Positions 57,527 through 62,000 of a stretch of 62,000 nucleotides of DNA are shown here, piece after piece. Every line of letters begins with the position of its first letter. Position 1 is the first letter of the stretch. The DNA comes from Nymphaea colorata. Its lineage: Eukaryota > Streptophyta > Magnoliopsida > Nymphaeales > Nymphaeaceae. The stretch spans positions 19,162,581-19,224,580 of the forward strand of contig NC_045147.1 of NCBI RefSeq assembly GCF_008831285.2, in the 5' to 3' direction. Made by a program: the position numbers and the translations under genes. Below the pieces are notes generated by a model, which saw nothing but the letters and a program-made list of their open reading frames with translations, ran no database searches and had not been told where the DNA came from.

Positions 57527-57909
57527 GGGGGTGTTTGATGGGGCCTGAGTTATGGAATTCTAGAATTAAAATTCCTATTTTATTAAGATTTTAGATTCCT
57601 GAGTTTTACACTCATACTTGAAGCAAAATTCAGAAATTGTGATTTAAGGGGTGGAATTACGATTCCAGAGTTTTAGATTTTTTTTTTTTTTCACATCTTT
57701 AGGCACATGTGATGATAGTTTTAATTCATCAATTCTAGAGTTTTGGTTCCTGTTTTATCAAATACACAGTTTTTGATTCTGGAACTAAAATTCCATACTA
57801 TCAAACACGGACAAAAATAAGAACTGGAATTTTCATTTCAATTACAGTTTGGGATGGAATTCTAAAATTGTAATTATAAAATCAGAATTCAAGGCCATGA
57901 AACACGCCC
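57527..57909 (+). mobile_element. Harbinger/Tourist-like MITE, copy 2 (383 bp)
   Basis: The ends are GGGGGTGTTTGATGG and, on the reverse strand, GGGCGTGTTTCATGG (13 of 15). TTAA lies on both sides (57523-57526 and 57910-57913), consistent with the TTA/TAA duplication of PIF/Harbinger elements, though TTAA as a 4-bp duplication cannot be excluded. The interior is AT-rich with GAATTCTAGAATT-like palindromes and no coding capacity. The reverse complement matches the block at about 2732-3125. Confidence 0.8.
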
Positions 57910-57913
57910 TTAA

Positions 57914-60900
57914 TGTATGAGACGAGCAAAAGTTTAAATTCTTTCGAAAAGCTTAGTTTTCATGCAGAAAGCTGGAGGGGGCTGCTCAGTCTCAGCCGGC
58001 TTCTAGAAAGAAAAGTATATACGAATTATTTTTTTCGGAAAAAAGAAAAAATACTTGTATTAAAAGCCTTGCTAAGATCTTAGTGCACATGCATGCACTA
58101 GCCGGTCTTGATGATTGGAATGTATTTTTTTGACCAAAATAAGAGCTGCATCATCCGTTTACCACTCTAACGATCCAAAAACAAAGTGTGGCGGTTTCCT
58201 CTTCATTGCAATAAAAAAACGAAACAAAGAGCACCACGGTTTCAAAATTTGACTATGGGAAAGTGGCTAACGGCGACTTCTCGCCGGTAATGTCCAAACA
58301 TCACCGAGTTCAACGCTGGGAAATTTTTTTCCAGAGAACAAAAGTCAAATTGAAGGAATATAATACCCAAACAGCATACGTATGTTGTCGCTGAACAACT
58401 AATTTTCTGCTTAATCAATGACAGAAAAATTCTCTTTATTTGTGAACCGCATAAGAAATGGAAACTTGGGTCAACTTAATCTCATTCTTTGGCAGCAGAA
58501 AACGATTAAAATTTTTCTTCATTTTGTGTCTCTTGCTCTCAAGCATGAACTTGTCCTTATCGGACTCCAACCTAAACCACAAGTGCACCTGGGCAAGTTT
58601 ATCTGAGTTTTTCTCAGACTATCCATTTCCTAAGCCATCTCACTCTCTTTTTGACTCCACGCGGCCCCATCATCATCATTGTGAGGACCAATAGATATCT
58701 ATCTATCACAATAGCTGCTGCAACAAGAAAAGCGATGCGCATTCACACCAGTCGTCGTCTCCACATCGTCAATCGCATATCCCCACATGGGAACGGTGAT
58801 TTTTGTCACGTAGTAAAGGGATGCGCAGATTGAGTTAAAGGTGAAAACTATGGTCTGTGAGAGAGTTTTGATATCTGATCTCTTCTTTCTCATGGAGGCG
58901 CTAGATAAGAGCATCACTGAGGCCCAGTTAATCTAAAAGTGCTGTGAGATAAATGCCATTTCTGAGATGACCTTATGTGCGCAGAATAGTTGAGATTTGG
59001 AGAATTTGAGTACATAGAACACCGGATTCGATCAAATTCTTTGCACCAGGAGAACCAAAATTTCAAGACCATATCCTAATCCCATTTTCATGCCTAACCC
59101 AATATCAGCCAGTTGCGTTCAAGCATCTGCCCGGATTGTGACGGCTCATCGACATGGACTAGGAAGATCAAGCGTTTGTTTATATATATATATATATATG
59201 GTGATGTTGATTCGAGGTAGGGGGATGCCCATTGAGAACATATTTCTATGTCTAAAAACATACAGCTGACTTTTGTGGTTGGCACCGTTAAACCTTAACT
59301 TCCTGCAACTAGAAGGTCATTCTGAGTTCAACCCCTTATCTTGGTCAACAAACTCTTGCTCGTGGAGTCTCCGGCGCGTATAGACAGAAGGGAGATGTAA
59401 AGGGAATTCAGTTCATTCCTTACGTGATCGAATACTTGCTGATTTTTTCCCTTCCTTTTGTTTGTAAGAAGAAGATTTCGCCCTGTAAACAGTTGTTTTC
59501 AAATTCATTTTGGTATAAATTGATCTTCACAAGTTTTTATGTCAAAAGAAACGTTTTGGAGGGTGTCTACAGCTTCTGTATGGGAAATATGCTTCAGTAT
59601 AGTGCAGCACTCAAGTTAAATATCTTCCCATGCATGGTGCGAGTTTTCAGGAAATTAATTATCCATAGAGGTACGAACTCCAAGTTCCTAATATGTTTAT
59701 AAACACAAATTTAATACGAGACATTGTTTGTAAAAAAAAATCTACTATTATAACTTTGATGCTATAAGAGCTGTTCATTTTTTTATTATTAAAAGACATT
59801 ATTTAAGTAAGAAAAGGACTAGTGTAATATATGTTTATCCCCAAATCACTCTTAAGATCTCATATATCAGGTTGGAATACATAAAGTTTATTTTAATAAT
59901 TAACTTTAATAGGTCAGGTAAGAGATTGGGGTTTTACCAATTTACTTTTATATATATATATGTATATGTATATATGTATGTATGTATGGCAACCAGGATT
60001 GGGACAAAATTCGTATGGTTGACGCATGTGAACATATGATTGATTAAGAGCCGTGGTGAGTAGTGGTGATGAAGAGTTACCATGGAATAAATAAGCAAAG
60101 AGGCAAAGCACAACAAGGACAAGGAATTAGTGAGTTGGAAGTGCAAAAATGTAGAGACAGATGGGCAGGCAGCGTGTATAAAATAATTAAAAGGGAGAAT
60201 CATTATGGATTAAGCAAAGGTTTTAGGAGGGGTCTTGCCTAGTGCTAGCACAACACGGCAGAATAAAGAAATGGGTTCATTCGGCCTAAAACCCCAACAA
60301 TCGTGCCCTCAAGTCTTCCCTATAGACTTTTATGCAACCCAAACCCAACACTAATGACCCTTTGTTTAATCCCCTAACTCTAGACTTTTACAACTTTAGA
60401 CCGCGCTTTCTCGGCTCCTCTTTTATCTTGCAGCCTTCCTTCCCTTCCTTGGGTCAAGCAAGCTCATTGTGCTCGTCACTGTCACTAGGTTGGAGGATAT
60501 GGCAAGCAACCCATCGAAATTCTCCTACCCATCATTCAATTCACTAAGTAATTTCATTCTTCATTCTTCTTCTTTTCCGGCCCGAAAGTTTTCCGGCCCG
60601 AAAGTACGAGACAAACTAGGGTTTAAATCCAAATTAAATTCAATTGTAAATTCTTGGTAGTGGAAGTGGACGCAGAAAGCATATTCAACAGGTAATAATG
60701 TCAATAATAGGATTTTGAATTGCTTTAAAAAAAAAAAAACATTGGTTACCAAAGAAAAAAAAAATTGACTTCCAGTTCGGAAATTGGGTCCTGAGTAACC
60801 ACACTTAATTGGATTTAGATTTGAATTCGTTTTTAAATCAATGTATGATAGGATTTGGCTTTCTTTCATTTAAAACGTTTTAGTCTGAAACAACATGTTC

Positions 60901-61200
60901 CGTAAATTTTCAGTGTAGTTCAAATTTGAGTGTGTATTTAGAAGTCGGATTTGAATTTGGTTAAGTCTCATTCGCATTCGAATCCAAATTTAAATGGAAT
61001 ACGTAAACATCTGATAAATTGCATCTAAATAAAGGGTACGTCCAATTCAAACCCGATCAGTCGACATCTCCACTAACAAGGGACATAAAATTCTCAATAT
61101 TATTTTTTTTTGGTGTCATTGCATCTTAAAAGTTAAATGTTTTTGGAATACATAAGATGCCACAACTTTCAAAATCGATCAATGGAGAACTTTGCAAAGA
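57914..61200. other. Intergenic region, no gene identified
   Basis: Several 60-100-codon ORFs (for example 58458-58694, 59424-59702 and 60332-60547) have no recognisable homology or supporting splice pattern. TA/TG microsatellites lie near 59176-59199 and 59948-59989. Sequence around 60800-61070 uses the same vocabulary (GGATTTGAATTTGG, CGAATCCAAATTTAAATGG) as the repeat at 6335-6820 and may be a related worn element ending near ACATCTCC. Confidence 0.45.
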
Positions 61201-61329
61201 TTCAATTCAAGTAAAAAAAAAAAAATGAAATTCTTGACCAAGATGTGCTGGTATATATGCACAAGGGCGTAGGGGAGGAAAGTCAAAAGTTTACGGAGGT
61301 CAAAGCCCTAAAAGGCACGGACCTAGGCT

Positions 61330-61333
<4 letters not shown>

Positions 61334-61364
<31 letters not shown>
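61334..61364. repeat. (AG)n microsatellite
   Basis: About 31 bp of AG repeats in a purine-rich context. Confidence 0.95.
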
Positions 61365-61367
<3 letters not shown>

Positions 61368-61760
61368 GTGGCTACGGAAGAGGGGAAGGACTGTGGTTAA
61401 GCATTGGAAAAGTCAAAGGTCGTGTAAGTCAACAAGTCAGAGGGCTCTCACCCGCCATTGTTGTTTTCGCCAGCACCACCAACAAAACAATTTCGGTCAA
61501 ACACGCTTCCCGAAGCATCTCTGACCCGTTGGACCCCACTTATCCGCGGCAAATCCCCTTTTCCCTCTTCTTTTTTCCTTTTTTTTAAACAGGACTAAAC
61601 TAACAATAATGAGAAGAAGAATGGTGGCCCTTCTTTCCTTCCATGCTTTCTCTCTCTAACCTTCTATCTGCCAAAAAAGAAAAAACGCCGCCGTCTCCGG
61701 TTAGTGGGCCGCCGGAAAACTGATGGATGGTGGCGGAAACGCTGGACAACGTTTACAGGG

Positions 61761-61761
<1 letters not shown>

Positions 61762-61793
<32 letters not shown>
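61762..61793. repeat. (CT)n microsatellite
   Basis: About 32 bp of CT repeats, followed within 10 bp by a short TATATATA stretch. Confidence 0.95.
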
Positions 61794-61795
<2 letters not shown>

Positions 61796-62000
61796 ATGTA
61801 TATATATAAACACACACATATTTGCCTAACAACTAATAATCAGCTGAAACAATGCTCAAATTCATTTATTCCATCCATATATTTTATAAACACATAATGC
61901 ATGTGACATAACCAACTTAAATACAACACTTTCTAAACTTTAAATACATCTATTATATTTCTTCTCTTTAATGAATGATATTAAGCTGAACCTTTGCCAT

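Larger units (their letters stand above)
61201..62000. promoter_or_regulatory. Possible promoter/leader region of a gene beyond the right edge
   Basis: This part changes character. It has an AG microsatellite (61334-61364), a GC-richer stretch with ACCCACTTATCC-type sequence (about 61440-61560), pyrimidine-rich tracts, and a CT microsatellite (61762-61793), a combination often seen in plant 5' leaders. A short frame beginning ATGGTGGCGGAAACG near 61727 reads MVAETLDNVYRES before running into the CT repeat. It could be an initiating exon but is unproven. Confidence 0.3.

Overview
The window is nuclear DNA from a seed plant, almost certainly a flowering plant. The evidence is spliced genes with plant GT/AG introns, three proteins matching plant families (the plant-specific ubiquitin ligase UPL6, the trans-Golgi protein ECHIDNA, and the RQC factor NEMF), a Ty1/copia retrotransposon primed by initiator-Met tRNA, and several plant MITE families. 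I cannot name the species; very long introns are a feature of this genome.

Layout. 1-963 is the start of an intron of a NEMF/Rqc2-type gene on the minus strand; its first coding exon is 963-1067 and the rest lies left of the window. 1068-3395 is a divergent intergenic region holding a Harbinger-like MITE (about 2732-3125). 3396-5762 is a complete six-exon ECHIDNA/TVP23 gene (+), 184 aa. 5763-9080 is intergenic, with a MITE-like repeat (6335-6820) and the UPL6 3' UTR. 9081-41138 is a complete 26-exon UPL6 HECT E3 ligase gene (-), 1039 aa over 32 kb. Every exon joins in frame although the introns carry a full-length copia element (14694-20128, intron 17), three copies of a hAT-type MITE packed with GTATCGTACGATAC palindromes (introns 12, 12 and 3), a diverged tandem duplication (intron 1) and long TA arrays. 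41139-62000 has no gene I can identify. It holds two copies of a second hAT MITE family with perfect 8-bp target-site duplications, another Harbinger-like MITE, GGCGGAGC-type repeats, hairpins, microsatellites and short ORFs of uncertain status. The extreme right end resembles a promoter or leader of an unseen gene.

The three recognised genes are housekeeping genes (ribosome-associated quality control, TGN secretion, ubiquitin ligation) and do not form a pathway. What stands out is the transposon biology: a young copia copy whose gag-pol frame is broken by a single in-frame TAG where family members carry a Trp, and a palindrome-rich hAT MITE family found three times within one gene, two copies inverted and close together.
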